Shown here piece by piece: positions 27,296 through 38,937 of a stretch of DNA of 64,000 nucleotides (positions are counted from its first letter, which is position 1; every line of letters begins with the position of its first letter). The DNA is from Strigamia acuminata. Lineage: Eukaryota > Arthropoda > Chilopoda > Geophilomorpha > Linotaeniidae. A program made the position numbers and the translations under genes. The stretch spans positions 37,173,211 through 37,237,210 of the forward strand of contig OX442314.1 of assembly GCA_949358305.1 (NCBI GenBank), given 5' to 3'. A model generated the notes under the pieces. The model saw only the letters and a program-made list of their open reading frames with translations, was not told the origin of the DNA and did not search any database.

Positions 27296-30200
27296 CTAAC
27301 CCAACTTGACTTGTGTTAAACAATTTATGAGTTGTACAAAATCGGTCACGTATTTTGTGTTCGGCTTGGGTCTACGTTTAGACTGTCGAACGGGAGATGG
27401 AAATCTTTTCCTCTTTTTAGACGGATTTTGAGGAGTTTCGTCCTCTTTAGAAGAAATCTGAGAAGTTTCCTCCTCTTTCTCTTCAACTAAATCCCCTGTT
27501 TCTATGGACACAGGTTCATTTATTAATTCTGAAGAATTAATAACCTGACCTGCCATCCAATCTGGAGTCGGGTGTGACTCGTTGGTACCGACTTTCTGAT
27601 CTAATGTCCATTCCTCAATCGGGTAACTTGGGATATAAGGCATTAAATCCTGTATGTTGATCGCTTTTGCTTTTGAATTGTCGGAGAGCTTCCGTAGCGT
27701 GTAGGAACCTCCGCCGAGAATAGCCGTAATTTCCCAAGGTCCATCACGTTTCTCAGCGAATCCTGCCGAAATCCCTTTATCTTTATTTGATAAAATATGT
27801 GTGGCTTTCCACACGAGATCTCCTTTGGCAAATTGACAAATATAATATTTGTCTTTATGTAGTCGATCATGCTTTTCGTAATTCGATTGAATTTTCCGAT
27901 GCATTTCGCTGTGTGCACGTCTAATTACGTCTAAAATACTATAGACATAAGCTTCGGGGTTCTCTTTGTCGAATTTGATGGCGTGTTTAGTAATACGCGG
28001 GTCAAATGGTAAAGGAACGATTCTTCCTGTATTAAGAATCATCGGAGAACAATTTGTTGCCTCGGACTTAGCGGTGCGCATCGCAAAGGCAAAAGAATTT
28101 AAATATTTTGGCCAGTGAGAGTGAATGTCTGAGTATAAAGCTAACATCATTTTTAAAGTCCTGTTAGCCCGCTCTGTAATATTAGCGGCAGCGTGATATG
28201 GGCTAATGTGAGCAATATCTACGTGATTTTTTCGACAAAAATCATTAAATATTGTTGACACGAATTGTTTGCCGTTGTCGGAGATTATCTTTTTTGGATA
28301 TCCCCAACGGTGGAAAACTTCGCTCATCTTATTAACAATGCATTCACTTGATGCAGTTGCTAGTGGGAAGACTTCAATCCATTTTGTACAATTATCAATG
28401 ATTACTAAAATCCATTTTAATTGTGAACGACCAGCTGGCTTTGGTCCCATCAGGTCAATGCTTATTGTCTCCCATGGGTTGGTCATGTTGTGGGGTGTAT
28501 AGCTTGCCCGATGCTTTTGGTGTTGACTAGGTTTGTATTGTTGGCAATGAGTGCAACTGCGAACGTAGTTTCGAGTGTCTTTGCTCATTCTAGGCCAGAA
28601 ATACATCTTCTTTGCTCTATCTAGGGTTTTACTCATGCCAGCGTGTCCTGTAAGTGGGTGGCCATGGCATGCGAATAATGCACGTCTCACAAGAGAGCGT
28701 GGAATTACCGCCTTAAACCCGTTGCCGGAGTCGTTTAATTCCTCCTCATCGGTCGGAGCAAAATAAATTAGCATAACACCTTTATTTTCTTCCGGTTCGT
28801 CGAGAGTGTAGCCACGAATCGCATTTAACCAATGTTTATCCGTGATACGATTTTTTAATTTTTCGTCTCCTTTTAGGTAAACAAGGATTTTACTACATGC
28901 TGGATCTTTAAGCTGCGCTTCGATAATTTCGTCTCGCGTCGGCGGAACTACTTTTAGGATATCTGTTAGCGCAGTGTGTACATTTTCGTGATTACAATTG
29001 TGGACATCTATATGTCTGCAATTTTCTCTCGTACATCCTTCTTCCTCCCCCTTTTCTCCAGAATCATGAAATCTAACTGGATTATATGATTCTGAGAAAA
29101 AATCCAAACTAAGGCCAACATTTGTGAGAAAATGTTTGCGCTCAGTCTCCGTCACTTGTAAAGATGCACACCTGTTTCCATTCCAAGTTGGATAGAAATG
29201 GGTGATCTCCTCTGGTTCGATATAATCATAATCCGGAGTGTCTAGTGCAGACAGTGGAGCGCGTGATAATGCGTCCGCTACTTGGTTCATTGCACCGCGT
29301 CTAAAAATAATTTTAAACGCGCCACATTGTATTTTGACGGCCCAACGACCAAACCTTCCCGATGGTTCCGGCGTACTCATCAACCAGCTAAGGGCCTTAG
29401 CATCGGACTCGAGAGTGAAAGTCGTGTATTCAATATAAGGGCGAAATCTTTCGATTGCCCATACAACGGCCAAACACTCCAATTCCGGCGTAGAATACCT
29501 TACTTCGGCCCCGTGTAACACTCGACTGGCGTACGCGACTGCTTTTGGGACCATAATTAATTTCTGTTTCTTTTCACAGAATAATTCTACGTCTTGACAG
29601 AGTACTGCACCTAAACCTGAATGAGAAGCATCTGTCAAAATGACAAAAGGCTTATTCATATCTGGCATGTGGAGAAGGGCTTGGTCCTTGTCACACAAAA
29701 TATCTTTGATAGTTTCGAATGCAGTTGTTTGTGGATCATCCCACACAAACTTTGCTTGATCATGCATAATATTGGTCAATGGACGAGCAATATTTGCGAT
29801 GTTAGGAATGAATTTTCGGAAAAAATTCGCAAGTCCTACAAATCTTTGAATGTCTTTAGAACAAGTCGGTTTGGGAAAATTCCTTACAGCCGAGACTTTG
29901 TCCGGGTCTGGAAGAAGAGATCCCTCGGAAATTAAATGGCCTAAAAATCGTAATGATGTTCGACCAAATTTTGACTTGTCTTTATTGATAGTTAGATTTG
30001 CGGCATCTAACTTCTCAAGTACGTCTTTAATATGTAATAAATGATTTTCCCATGTGTCGGAAAAAATAATTATATCGTCTAAGTAGACCAGAGCGTGTTT
30101 ATATAAAGAGTCACCCAATACGGTAGTCATGAGGTGTTGAAAAGAGCTAGGTGCATTACAAAGACCAAATGGCAGTCTCTTGAATTGAAATTTGCCTTTT

Positions 30201-31531
30201 GGAGTGTAAAAAGCAGTTTTGCTCTTATCCTCCTCCTCCATTTCCATTTGATGATAACCTTTAGTTAAATCAATGGATGTAAAGTACTTGGCCTGATTAG
30301 TATGGTGAATTAATAGGTCAATACTTGGCATTTGAATTGCATCAACTTCTGTGATCGCATTCAACCAGCGGTAGTCGATACATAATCGATACTTCCCGCC
30401 GGGTTTAGCCACTATGACGGGGTGACTTATATAAGGGCCAGTGGCAGGTTCGATTAACCCATCAGCCTCTAACTCCTCGACCAATTCCGTCATAATGGCC
30501 TTCTTGGCTGGATTGTACATTCTATATGGCTGGTGTTTCCAAGTAGCACCAGGTTTAAACTTGATGCTGTGCTTGGCCACCTTCGTACAGCCCAATTGAT
30601 CTCGAAATACGTTTTTTAATTGCAAAAGAACGTTTACGAGTAACCGTTTTTCTTCCGCCGAGCTGTTGCAGCCTTCGACGAGTTTTTCTGCCCAATCAGG
30701 TGAAGTGGGAGTTCCTTCACCTTGGAGACCCAAAGTCCTAATGCTTGCTAAACAACAGTTAAGTTCAGTGGTCTCGTATGGCGCTGTCCATCCGGGCATG
30801 TCATCACAGGTGAACACAGCCCGTCGAGGATTAGGGTTTATCCCCGTTCTACGCATAAAATTGTGACCCAAAATCAACCCACATACATTCTTGTGTAGAA
30901 TTATGAAGATCATAGGTGTAACTCTCCTTTTATCGGCCCATTTGACACAAAGACAAACTTGACCGATAGGTCGGTGATCTATTCCGACCGCGCAGACACG
31001 CATTCCGCGGGGACATTCTTGTATGAATTCCACCGGAATTTCTGTGTTTGAAAGGAGTTGTACTCCAATAAAACATTGGGTGGCTCCAGAGTCCATTAGT
31101 GCGTTGTAATCTAAACCTCCAATTTGGACATTCATACGCGGATCATCTTTGCCACCATTAATTAATTTGCTATTGCAAAGTTTGCCAAGAAATATTTTTC
31201 GTTCTTTCTTGTTCCATTTTTCAAGTTTAAGAATTTTCCTTAACTTGAAAACTTTGGGTACAAGCGGTTTCTTTGGCGCATTCCAACTTCCACTGAAAAT
31301 ACTCAAATTTTCTAGTTGGTCTGTCATGATTTTTAAATTCTCATCGACACCACCAGTGGAACTACTAGCTTTCCGACAGACAGGCACTGCTTCGTAAGAA
31401 ATGACCAACGATGGTGGTTTATTCTTCGAATCATCGACATAAGGTACTGTGAGATGACTAGGCTTATGTCTTATTTTAATTTCTTTTTTATGAAAAAATA
31501 AATCATTTGAAAATTCCGAGAGAGGAAACAA
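27296..31531 (-). CDS. Element B pol: protease, reverse transcriptase, RNase H, integrase
   Basis: About 1,411 residues, reached by -1 frameshifting from gag (open from the slippery site at 31576-31582). Protease has ALMDSGATQCF (about residue 145). RT has YFTSIDLTKGYHQME and the catalytic ALVYLDDIIIF. RNase H has ILTDASHSGLGA and TPELECLAVVWA. Integrase has HPLTGHAG ... CTHCQQYK, SIDLMGPKP, IISDNGKQF and NITERANR, with RDGPWEITAILGGGSY as GPY/F module. The RNase H motif usually reading TDH is ESDAKAL here, a lineage variant. The tail is charged with a basic patch (KKRKRFPSPVRQSKRR). No stop or frameshift was seen; it looks functional. Confidence 0.95.
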   Translation of the reverse strand: MFPLSEFSNDLFFHKKEIKIRHKPSHLTVPYVDDSKNKPPSLVISYEAVPVCRKASSSTGGVDENLKIMTDQLENLSIFSGSWNAPKKPLVPKVFKLRKILKLEKWNKKERKIFLGKLCNSKLINGGKDDPRMNVQIGGLDYNALMDSGATQCFIGVQLLSNTEIPVEFIQECPRGMRVCAVGIDHRPIGQVCLCVKWADKRRVTPMIFIILHKNVCGLILGHNFMRRTGINPNPRRAVFTCDDMPGWTAPYETTELNCCLASIRTLGLQGEGTPTSPDWAEKLVEGCNSSAEEKRLLVNVLLQLKNVFRDQLGCTKVAKHSIKFKPGATWKHQPYRMYNPAKKAIMTELVEELEADGLIEPATGPYISHPVIVAKPGGKYRLCIDYRWLNAITEVDAIQMPSIDLLIHHTNQAKYFTSIDLTKGYHQMEMEEEDKSKTAFYTPKGKFQFKRLPFGLCNAPSSFQHLMTTVLGDSLYKHALVYLDDIIIFSDTWENHLLHIKDVLEKLDAANLTINKDKSKFGRTSLRFLGHLISEGSLLPDPDKVSAVRNFPKPTCSKDIQRFVGLANFFRKFIPNIANIARPLTNIMHDQAKFVWDDPQTTAFETIKDILCDKDQALLHMPDMNKPFVILTDASHSGLGAVLCQDVELFCEKKQKLIMVPKAVAYASRVLHGAEVRYSTPELECLAVVWAIERFRPYIEYTTFTLESDAKALSWLMSTPEPSGRFGRWAVKIQCGAFKIIFRRGAMNQVADALSRAPLSALDTPDYDYIEPEEITHFYPTWNGNRCASLQVTETERKHFLTNVGLSLDFFSESYNPVRFHDSGEKGEEEGCTRENCRHIDVHNCNHENVHTALTDILKVVPPTRDEIIEAQLKDPACSKILVYLKGDEKLKNRITDKHWLNAIRGYTLDEPEENKGVMLIYFAPTDEEELNDSGNGFKAVIPRSLVRRALFACHGHPLTGHAGMSKTLDRAKKMYFWPRMSKDTRNYVRSCTHCQQYKPSQHQKHRASYTPHNMTNPWETISIDLMGPKPAGRSQLKWILVIIDNCTKWIEVFPLATASSECIVNKMSEVFHRWGYPKKIISDNGKQFVSTIFNDFCRKNHVDIAHISPYHAAANITERANRTLKMMLALYSDIHSHWPKYLNSFAFAMRTAKSEATNCSPMILNTGRIVPLPFDPRITKHAIKFDKENPEAYVYSILDVIRRAHSEMHRKIQSNYEKHDRLHKDKYYICQFAKGDLVWKATHILSNKDKGISAGFAEKRDGPWEITAILGGGSYTLRKLSDNSKAKAINIQDLMPYIPSYPIEEWTLDQKVGTNESHPTPDWMAGQVINSSELINEPVSIETGDLVEEKEEETSQISSKEDETPQNPSKKRKRFPSPVRQSKRRPKPNTKYVTDFVQLINCLTQVKLG

Positions 31532-31572
31532 CTCGTTAGGCGGGGGTTGGGCAACTTGAACAACCCCCTGAA

Positions 31573-33621
31573 TCAGTTTTTTGTCTCATCGGGAGTGACT
31601 GACTCAGTGGCTGCTGGTAAATGCTTAATTAACAGGTCAACCATGTTTTTCTGGAAGTCAGTAAATTTGGAGTCTAAAGTTTCTGACGTAACCCAATTTT
31701 GTTTGGGTCGTTTAAACTCGGGGTTGGGAGCAGAGTGGTTAAATCTTTTATTTGTATTTAACGAGTCTGATTTCCCTGCTAATTTTTTGGCAAGAGCGGG
31801 ACATTCTCTTTTAAAATGTCCAGGCTCGTGACAGAAAAAGCATTTTCCAGTAGTTTTTTCATACTGGGCGGCAAATAATCGCTCCATTGAACCATCGTCA
31901 GTTGAGTCGTCATTTTCCGACTCGTCTTCATCTTCAACTTCATCTTGTGTTTGCGTTAAACGTAGTGAGGTTTTGGATGGAAAAATCTTAGATTTTTCGT
32001 GAAGTTTGGGAGTAGGATGATTCTCTCGATTATCGTACTCCAATTTGGCTGCAAGTTGAGAACTTTCAAACTTAGAGCGATTTGCTCCTACATATTGTAG
32101 AATGTCATCTACTGTAAAGTTACCATACATTCCTTGTGTACATAACGCCGTGAAACTTTCTTGAGTTAGATTGTCGAATAATTGCGCACGTCCAGTTTTA
32201 TCACCTGGCGGCACTTCACCTTGTTCTTGCGTATAACGCAGAAGAAAACTATAAAGTGATTCGTCGGCTCGTTGTTTTACATTAAGAAGTCGCCTTTCTC
32301 TTGTAAGTGGAACGAGGTCGAAACAATCGAGAAAAGAGGCTTCGAAAGTTCGCCAACTGTTAAAAGTATGGCGTTGCTTATGGAACCAACGTTGTGCATG
32401 GCCTAATAGTCGTCCAGGTACAGCAGTGTGTACCATGTCGTCTAAAGGAATGCCTTTCCCGAGTGCGACAGCTTTGACGATTTCAAGGAATCGCGCAACC
32501 TCTGTCTGTTTCCCGTCAAAAATAGGAATCTCGATTCCTTTTCCAAAATTCTGACTGGGATTACTCGGGCTTCGAATCTGACCAACCAAACCCTGAATAA
32601 TTTGTTTTACGTTTTCGTCTGACAAATTAGAAGCAGAGTTCGAATTGGGTGTAGACCGACTTTCTTGGTCTCTGAGTGGCGGATTTGGTTCTTCTCGAAA
32701 ATTTTGGCGTCTATCAGGTGGCGGAGGAGAACGAGAATTATTACGTCGGTGGAAATTATTGTTATAATTTCCCCCTCCACCAGCGTGAGATTCGTCACTA
32801 CTCGAGTTAGGATCGGAGTCACGAGGGTCACCAGGAGCTCTGGGAAATCGTTGATTTCTCGGCGGAGCTCGTCCACCCTGAGAGCGGGAATTTCTATAAT
32901 TCCTAAAATCCCCATCAGATTGGGTGTGAGATTGAAAATTTTGATAATTTTCATTTCTCCCCCTTGGTAGGACCGACAGATTAGTTCGAGGCTGTGGAAC
33001 TCGAAAAGAATCATTCAAATTCCCAGTGGGAGCGGGTAAATTATTATTTACTGCCGTCGCACTTGGCAAATTTCGGGAAATTGGCGCAGAAATATTTCCT
33101 TGTCCGGAATTTCCCATTCTTTCGGCCGAATTCGATCGCCAAGAACTAGCTGGTAACTGAATCGAAGGTTGAACGGATAATGAAGAATTTAACTGCCCAT
33201 TGTCGTCACGAGCAACATTCATTCGCCATCCAGGTAATTGCTGGTAGCGATATGTGGCCGGTGAACGAGGGCCAGTTCGATCTACAGAAACACTTCGTTC
33301 GTTGGTTACAACTACATCGGGAGTAATTACACGATTTCTCTCGTGATGATTATTCGCCGTGTATTGTTGAGCTTCACACAGAGAGGAAAACTGCGTCACT
33401 TCCAATTGGTAATGGCGACAGTAAACCTCTAAATCATGCGGGACGGATAGTGGATCCGTTTGAGAACTACCTGGGTTGGAAACGTCTCTAGGAACATTTT
33501 CTTCCCCCTGGCTTTCTAAATCAGACTCCACAATTCCTCTTGGTGTTTCACACATACCACCACGTCGTCGTGCTCCACGATTTCCTCGTGTTCCACGAAC
33601 TCTTACAGGTCTACGGGCCAT
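31573..33621 (-). CDS. Element B gag with CCHC zinc knuckle
   Basis: From the ATG at 33621 (MARRPVRVRG) it encodes 682 residues; a few upstream codons are open but lack ATG. The N-terminal ~370 residues are low-complexity (Asn/Arg/Ser/Pro-rich). The retrotransposon capsid-like region follows (EVARFLEIVKAVALGKG, HAQRWFHKQRHTFNSWRTFE, SLYSFLLRYTQ). An acidic stretch precedes a classical CCHC knuckle, CFFCHEPGHFKREC, which binds RNA. It assembles the particle and packages genomic RNA. The TGA stop (31573-31575) directly follows a canonical slippery heptamer. Confidence 0.93.
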   Translation of the reverse strand: MARRPVRVRGTRGNRGARRRGGMCETPRGIVESDLESQGEENVPRDVSNPGSSQTDPLSVPHDLEVYCRHYQLEVTQFSSLCEAQQYTANNHHERNRVITPDVVVTNERSVSVDRTGPRSPATYRYQQLPGWRMNVARDDNGQLNSSLSVQPSIQLPASSWRSNSAERMGNSGQGNISAPISRNLPSATAVNNNLPAPTGNLNDSFRVPQPRTNLSVLPRGRNENYQNFQSHTQSDGDFRNYRNSRSQGGRAPPRNQRFPRAPGDPRDSDPNSSSDESHAGGGGNYNNNFHRRNNSRSPPPPDRRQNFREEPNPPLRDQESRSTPNSNSASNLSDENVKQIIQGLVGQIRSPSNPSQNFGKGIEIPIFDGKQTEVARFLEIVKAVALGKGIPLDDMVHTAVPGRLLGHAQRWFHKQRHTFNSWRTFEASFLDCFDLVPLTRERRLLNVKQRADESLYSFLLRYTQEQGEVPPGDKTGRAQLFDNLTQESFTALCTQGMYGNFTVDDILQYVGANRSKFESSQLAAKLEYDNRENHPTPKLHEKSKIFPSKTSLRLTQTQDEVEDEDESENDDSTDDGSMERLFAAQYEKTTGKCFFCHEPGHFKRECPALAKKLAGKSDSLNTNKRFNHSAPNPEFKRPKQNWVTSETLDSKFTDFQKNMVDLLIKHLPAATESVTPDETKN
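31576..31582 (-). promoter_or_regulatory. Canonical -1 frameshift heptamer, element B
   Basis: On the minus strand A AAA AAC in the gag frame, immediately before the gag TGA. Slipping -1 enters the pol frame, which is open from here. Confidence 0.85.
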
Positions 33622-34484
33622 AATACTCAAAGAAATACACGTACAAAAGAAAAAATAAACTTTAACTGACTAGCGTAAATGTAACACGCTTAATATTAAA
33701 CTAAGAAATAATTTGAAAAAATACAACCTTAGCTGCTAAAACTGAAGTGGCTTCGGGAAAAAACTGTCCTGTTGCGTGGTCAAGAATGGTCCAAACGGGC
33801 ACTGGTCACAAAGGCACAACTGGATGGTCGCACTGTCGAAAAGCAAGTGTGGCTGAATATTGGTTGTCAAACTAGCTTCCGGAAAATCTCCTTTGTCAAG
33901 ACAGTCTGCTGCGATTGGCGATGTTGAAAAATTTCTGATAATTTCTAACCCGAAATTCTCAACAATGTCACATCTGGATGACCTACTCCGAGCTGCATCG
34001 TGAGTGGCTCTCTTTGGCACATTCTTTACCTTGTCAGGGATTAAAAAATCATAATTCCTAACATTGACAGAACAATAGAAAACTAGTCAAGTTTTTAACC
34101 AGTAACATAAAATATTTTAACTTTTTATTTTTTAGTCAGCAGAATTTCTAGTCAAATTCGTTTTTGATCGAAATTCAAGGTTTCGCAATTTTTCAGAATA
34201 TAGCCGAATATTCTGGGAAAATCAAAATAGATTTTTTCGTAAGAGATTCGGAATTATAATGAGTTTTCAAAATAATCCAAAAATTCGACTCCAAATGTTT
34301 CCAAAAGATAATGAGAATTTTTTGAAAACAAATGAATATTTCACAGTAAATTTATAGAGAAAAATCGGAAATTTTCTAATTATAATATCTACATAAAATA
34401 ATCAAAAAATTCATTTTTCAATTTTACACTTGATCACAGAGTTCACTTCAATAAAATGCAACCTATCTCGGTGGAACCTCCACG
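33622..34484 (-). other. Element B leader with tRNA-Gln-type primer-binding site
   Basis: Next to the 5' LTR the minus strand reads TGGAGGTTCCACCGAGAT (34465-34482), two bases from the LTR end. This matches the 3' end complement of animal tRNA-Gln. The rest of the ~860-bp leader is AT-rich; a 94-codon open frame (33736-34020) lacks an ATG start and is not called as a gene. Confidence 0.75.
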
Positions 34485-36073
34485 TGTGACGATTACCTTC
34501 TGGAGATAGCAATTGCTAAACTAAAGTGTGAACTATCCGTGTGAAAATGTAAAATATGCAAACCTGATGTTTTCTCAAAACATATAACATTTATTCCGGT
34601 TTGAACCTTATATAAATACTATGCCTACAAGTGGCTAAAATGACGATAAGTTAAACTATACAGTTATTTGGCAAAAGCCCTGAAATAATATCATTTGAAG
34701 GCTTCAGTCATGCAATAAGAATTTGTAACGGTCTTATTGCTGTGACGTAAAAGATGTCATCTATGAATGGCTTTGGCTTCTAAATGGTCCGGGGTTTGGT
34801 TCTAAAAGGCGTGTAAATGGTTAGGCTGGGTGGGTTATATCCGAGAGGTGCGGTTGACTTTTCTGTATCGTCACACACATCGCGTCGCAGATAATTATTG
34901 TAATCAATAATTATTGCGAGATGTAACAATGTGAGAATAAATATTCATATTAATTCCATGGAATTGATCATGATATTTTATAGTCACAAACTTAACTAAA
35001 ACTATGAAAATAAGTAAAATATATTAAAATAGCGCCGAGCTATTTTTGCCCCGAGTGCAATCAACATCTAAGTTAGACTTAAATGTTCCGTCAAACCAAT
35101 AACGAATTGAATCGAAATATCTCGCAGGAAAGGTTATCCATCGCCGGGAAATTACTCCACTCGGTCCTGGCTGGCGGGAGAGTAACCGGGAAATTACTCC
35201 GCGTCGATCACTCTGATAATGCGTCTGTGAAATATAAATACTCCACTCTAGATTCTACATTACCAATGCGTCTGTGAATTTTACTCCACTCTAGATTCTG
35301 CACTCTACAACGGAATGTTGGCATGAAGCTGGAGGGAGTGCGTCTGTGGGTTGTACCCCACTCTAGATACTACACTTAAATGTGTCTGTGAATCTCTCCA
35401 CTCTAGTTACTACATTTCTACAACGGAATGTTGGCATGAAGAGGCGGGAAGTGTGTCTGTGAGTCTTCTACCCACTCTAGATACTTACACTAAATACAAA
35501 GTATTTCTACAACGGATTGTCGGAACGCAGAGAAGTATAATATGTGCTCAAGTAATATCAGTATCAAACAAAAACAGAACAAGAGCGAGCTATATCCGTT
35601 TTGCAGGGGGATATATACTCGGTGAGGAGAATAGCTGTTCAGTGATCCAATGGGATCACTGGGCAGTCAAATCCATCCAATCCCAGATCATAGGAAGTGG
35701 ATACTCAGGACATAGTCTTCTACTAGGTCCACTACAGGAACTGGATACGCAGGACACATTTTGGATTAAGTCCCTTTGACTATAATCCAAAAGGAGTCCA
35801 ACTCACAGTGGGTGATGGGGGGTGACTTCACCAGGTGTAGAGTTTGCACATAATTCAATAGAATTATGTGACAAATAAATCAACTAGTATTTAAACATCC
35901 AAAAGTATTTAAAAGTGTATAAAGTTGCAGTGGAATAAAATATAAATAGTAATTTATATTTTATTCACTCAAAAATTGTCGAAATTTGAAATTGCCGCTA
36001 AAACGTATCAGCGCCATCTATTGACAAAATAAACGTCCTAACTAACAACGTGCATGACAGTGTAACCGTCACA
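34485..36073 (-). repeat. 5' LTR of element B
   Basis: 1,589 bp; same length and, by eye, same sequence as 22091-23679, including the internal repeat array. It carries the promoter of element B on the minus strand. Confidence 0.93.
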
Positions 36074-36077
36074 AACT

Positions 36078-36415
36078 GAAATGGTAGTTCATTCCGAGCT
36101 TTCATACCGAGAGGTTGTCGGGCAGGTACTGCCGCGGCATCTTGAGGTTCTTCACCCACCAAAGTTATTCATGCTTACTAGATTTAAGATAGTTTTATAA
36201 GATTTAGTTTTAAGTTAATCTTTGGTTCATTTCAGATTGTATTTATGATTTAATAAACATACAGTTATATTTTATTAATAATACAATGAGTCCTCTTTAT
36301 TTCCTTCTTATTAGCAACACAGTTAAATGCTAGTTTAACTTAATGTAATTACAAACCCCCAGTTTAATATAAAGTATTTACGTGGTCAAACAGTAGTCAG
36401 TCTGGCCACGTAACA
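36078..36415 (+). repeat. 3' LTR of element A, right part
   Basis: Last 338 bp of the split LTR, resuming GAAATGGTAGTTC right after the second AACT and ending CCACGTAACA. It lacks one G that is present in the 5' copy. Confidence 0.93.
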
Positions 36416-38914
36416 ATATTTTCCTGTCAGTACGAATCTAGCTCTGTCCTGACATTTTTTGTCTAATTTTTGTTGCACAATTATTTCCTCCCTTGTCGGG
36501 GGATTGCTTTGCATTTGCTTGCCGACATGAGCGTGGAAGGCGCTTAGAAGCGGGTCATTTATTCTCCGCTCTAGCTTAAATTCCTTCTTTGCATTTGGGT
36601 AATTGTCAGCAGCTGGTTGGTATAACCGCGTCCAGAATCCACAGAATTTTACATCTGCCGGAGACGCGGTAGGAATTTCATTCATCTTCCTTAAATCCCA
36701 ACGGTGACAACTCGTAGGGCAATAAATGATGCGGGAGTCATCCTCGCCATCATCGTCAGCGTCGATTGGATCTGACACTGGTGCCCGTGACAGAGCGTCA
36801 GCCACGACGTTATATTTGCCGGGCTTGTATTGAATGGTCAAGTCGCATGCCATCAGTTCTAACTGCCATCTGGCTAGTCGACCGGCTGGTTCCTTTAATT
36901 TCATCAGCCATTGTAACGCTTGATGATCTGTGTGGACCACAAATTTGGTATATTCGAGATAATCTCTGAATTTCCTTATGGCCCACACAACTGCCAAACA
37001 CTCCAACTCTGTGGCGTTGTAATTTTTTTCAGCGCCTTGGAGTTTGCGACTTATAAACATGCACGGCAGGTCTTGTTCGACTCCGTCGCGCACGTGTGTT
37101 TGAAGCAACGCGGCTCCCAACCCAACTCTGCTGGCGTCCGTATGTAATATGAACGGCCGGTTTAGGTCGGGTAGAGGCATTACGCCGACTTCCGTCAGCA
37201 TCCTCTTTATCGCATTAAATGCGATGTTGCACTCATTTGACCATACAAATTCGTTTTCATTCTTCAGGAGGTCGGTAACTGGGGCTGCCACTTCAGCTAG
37301 ACCCGGTAGCAACCTGCCGAAGAAGTTTATCATTCCCATAAACCGTTGGACACCTTTAACGTCCTCGGGTGGTGGGAAACGATTAATCGCATCGATTTTT
37401 TCGGGGCCAATAGCTAAACCATTGACTCCAATGCGATAACCCAGGAAGGCAAGCTCCTTTCGACAGAACTTGCTCTTGCCCGGATGCACGTGTAACCCAG
37501 CTTTTGCCAGCCGGGTGAGCACTTGGTCGATGTGCTCAATGTGCTCTTCGAATGTTTTAGAGGCAATAACTATGTCATCTAGGTATGCCCATACAAACTG
37601 ATGCAGGATATCACCCAATACGCTTTCGATTAGCCTCTGAAAGGTACTGGGAGCATTCACTAAACCAAATGGCATGACGTTGAACATCAACCGTCCAATT
37701 GGCGAGTAAAATGCTGTTTTTATCTTATCCTCTGGCCTCATCTCAACCTGCCAGTATCCCTTCGACAGATCCATCGTCGTAACCCAAGAAAAGGGGCTAA
37801 GCTCTCTCAAAATGGATTCGATAGACGGCATCTGTATGGGATCTATCTCTGTCACCGCGTTTAATGGGCGGTAATCAATGCATAGGCGTGGATCCGAGCC
37901 CGGGCGCATCACGAGCACAACTCGCGTCGCGTATTCTCCCTGGGCCTCGGAGACAATGCCACTGTCTAGCATTTCTTGGCACATTTTTTGCACTATTTCA
38001 CGTTTTTGCGGGTTCATTCCCTTATACGCAACTCGTATAGGTTTATTATCCGTCAATTTAATTTCGTGAATAGCCCTATTCGTTCGGCCCGGTTTTTTCG
38101 ACAGGATCCCCTCATATTTAAGTAGGACCCTTCGTAGGGCTGCCGCTTCGTTTAATTCTAAAGCGGCGTCGGCGACAAGCGTTTCCACTACATTGTCCCG
38201 TTGCAATTCTGTTACGAATGCTTTAAAATCGTAGTCTTGAACGAATTTCTTTAGGCCTTTCTCCCACTGTGTCTTGTCGGCCGCTTCTTTTACAAGAGCT
38301 GGTGGCACGACAATTGCGGGTCTTTCCTTATCATTTCTGATATAATTCCAAGATTTCGTTATTGGATTTGGTTGTATTTCCATTGATGCCATGAGGTCTA
38401 AGCCCAACAGAAAAATTCTGTCGCATGTGGGCAGGACCAGGAAAGGGTGCTGTTCTACCCCTCCGAGCCACTCCATGGTCAATAATATAACTCCTTTTGG
38501 ACGCGCCATTCCGTTGGCGGTTTTTAGACGTATATTTTTATTAACGCCTTTTATCTTATCGGTGAGACCCAATGATGCTACTATGTCTTCGGAAACGAAC
38601 GAGCGATCTGCTCCCGAGTCTAGCAGTCCCATAATTTTTTCACGTTCTATTGTCATGGGCAACATGCATAGGCTGTTGGTGTATTCGACCGCCACGTTGC
38701 ACATGAAAACACGAAATTCTTCTGTGTCTTCGACTACTTGAGGTAATTCTTCAAGCAGTAGGTTCGGTTCTTCCGCCTCAGCCTCAGCGTTTGCGGTAAT
38801 TACCTGCAAAGCGTTGTTGGCCCTGTCTTGAATTTGGGCGTTAGCTATGTCACTACCCATTTCTTTGACTGGTGGCGGCTTATCGAACCCTTTGTTAAAC
38901 CCCTTCTTCTTCAT
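36416..38914 (-). CDS. Element C pol, 5' part: protease, reverse transcriptase, RNase H
   Basis: 833 codons from the first ATG (38914) to the ATAT duplication, where element A interrupts the frame. The frame is also open upstream of the ATG through the -1 overlap with gag. Protease reads GLLDSGADRSFVS. RT reads WVTTMDLSKGYWQVE and the catalytic FVWAYLDDIVIA. RNase H reads LHTDASRVGLGA and ATELECLAVVWAI, with a TDHQALQWL tether-like end. In its present state the frame would run a few codons into the LTR of element A and stop. The integrase half is at 12869-14440. No other lesion was seen. Confidence 0.92.
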
Positions 38915-38937
38915 GTATGGCGCAGACGGTCGAGAAG

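Larger units (their letters stand above)
22091..36073 (-). mobile_element. Element B: 14-kb Ty3/gypsy retrotransposon inserted in the 3' LTR of element A
   Basis: Two 1,589-bp LTRs (22091-23679 and 34485-36073) flank gag, pol and a third ORF, all on the minus strand. The 4-bp duplication AACT (22087-22090 and 36074-36077) marks the insertion. At 13,983 bp it is very large for a gypsy element, owing to long LTRs, long spacers and the extra ORF. The LTRs have equal length and appear identical by eye, so it is very young; by nesting it is the last arrival. Confidence 0.93.
14445..36415 (+). mobile_element. Element A: Ty3/gypsy LTR retrotransposon inserted in pol of element C
   Basis: The 5' LTR (14445-14962), gag, pol and a 3' LTR split by element B (21912-22090 and 36078-36415) are flanked by the 4-bp duplication ATAT (14441-14444 and 36416-36419). 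Without element B it is about 7.98 kb, a usual size. It lies opposite to its host element C. The LTR copies differ by one visible single-base indel (AATAGTAAAG versus AATATAAAG). There is no third ORF. Confidence 0.93.
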